Shown: in pieces, positions 5,887 through 6,033 of the stretch
How positions within the stretch are numbered: the stretch's first letter is position 1
How the letters are laid out: each line of letters opens with the position of its first letter
Source: DATDPY01 sp964395765
Lineage (GTDB): Bacteria > Bacteroidota > Bacteroidia > Cytophagales > Cyclobacteriaceae
Assembly: GCA_964395765.1 (NCBI GenBank)
Contig: CAYNCU010000239.1
Span: 1 to 6,033 of the forward strand
Direction of reading: 5' to 3'
Length of the DNA: 6,033 nt
Program-made: the position numbers and the translations under genes
The notes under the pieces: generated by a model
What the model was told of the DNA's origin: nothing
What the model saw: only the letters and a program-made list of their open reading frames with translations
Databases searched by the model: none

Positions 5887-6033
5887 GTATGGGATATTAT
5901 GCAATTAAGTACTAACTATAGTGTGAACTGATTTAAGTTGATCAAGATCAGATCCATTTCCCATAACCTGTAATTCGGAATAGAAAACCATGAAAAGTAA
6001 AACTGCTTAAGTCCCTTACTTGGATCAAAACAG

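Noticed and set aside
5915..5945. TTGATC / TATAGT pair on the minus strand as a promoter for the lipocalin-like gene
   Set aside because: It does not fit the TAnnTTTG element seen elsewhere in the window, and the 19-bp spacing is only marginal for a classical promoter.

Overview
The window looks like chromosomal DNA of a member of the Bacteroidota, probably from the Cytophagia/Chitinophagia/Sphingobacteriia side of the phylum. This is inferred from gene style: a LytS-type kinase paired with a LytTR regulator, lipocalin-like secreted proteins, A+T-rich leaders without Shine-Dalgarno sequences, and two upstream matches to the TAnnTTTG -7 box of Bacteroidota promoters. No rRNA, tRNA, insertion sequence, CRISPR array or phage gene was seen.

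Layout. (1) Positions 1-755, plus strand: the 3' part of a phytanoyl-CoA dioxygenase (PhyH) family Fe(II)/2-oxoglutarate oxygenase, open at the left edge. (2) Positions 779-2487, minus strand: a two-gene operon, sensor kinase then LytTR response regulator, joined by a 4-base ATGA overlap. It converges on the PhyH gene, and a perfect 11-bp hairpin lies inside the last codons of the regulator. (3) Positions 2488-2732: an A+T-rich divergent control region. (4) Positions 2733-3140, plus strand: a very small three-helix membrane protein resembling a reduced MotA/TolQ/ExbB proton-channel subunit, with no ExbD/TolR partner in view. It is followed by a probable stem-loop terminator. (5) Positions 3205-4284, minus strand: an exported protein, probably a TIM-barrel glycoside-hydrolase-like domain, with a C-terminal membrane anchor. 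(6) Positions 4333-4836, minus strand: a RimJ/RimL-type GNAT acetyltransferase. (7) Positions 4837-5133: an intergenic stretch with two arrays of 7-bp tandem repeats that look like transition variants of one another (GAGGTNN and GAAATCW). (8) Positions 5134-5886, minus strand: a secreted protein with two lipocalin-like domains. (9) Positions 5887-6033: its upstream region, without a convincing promoter.

Apart from the kinase/regulator pair, the genes do not form an obvious pathway and appear to be a patchwork of short transcription units. The two-component system is of the membrane-sensing LytS/LytTR type, and its divergent neighbour is the small ExbB-like membrane protein, so control of that gene is possible but unproven. 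Nothing here is a clear new biological system. The items most worth a second look are the paired heptad arrays, the reduced orphan ExbB-like protein and the membrane-anchored barrel protein.
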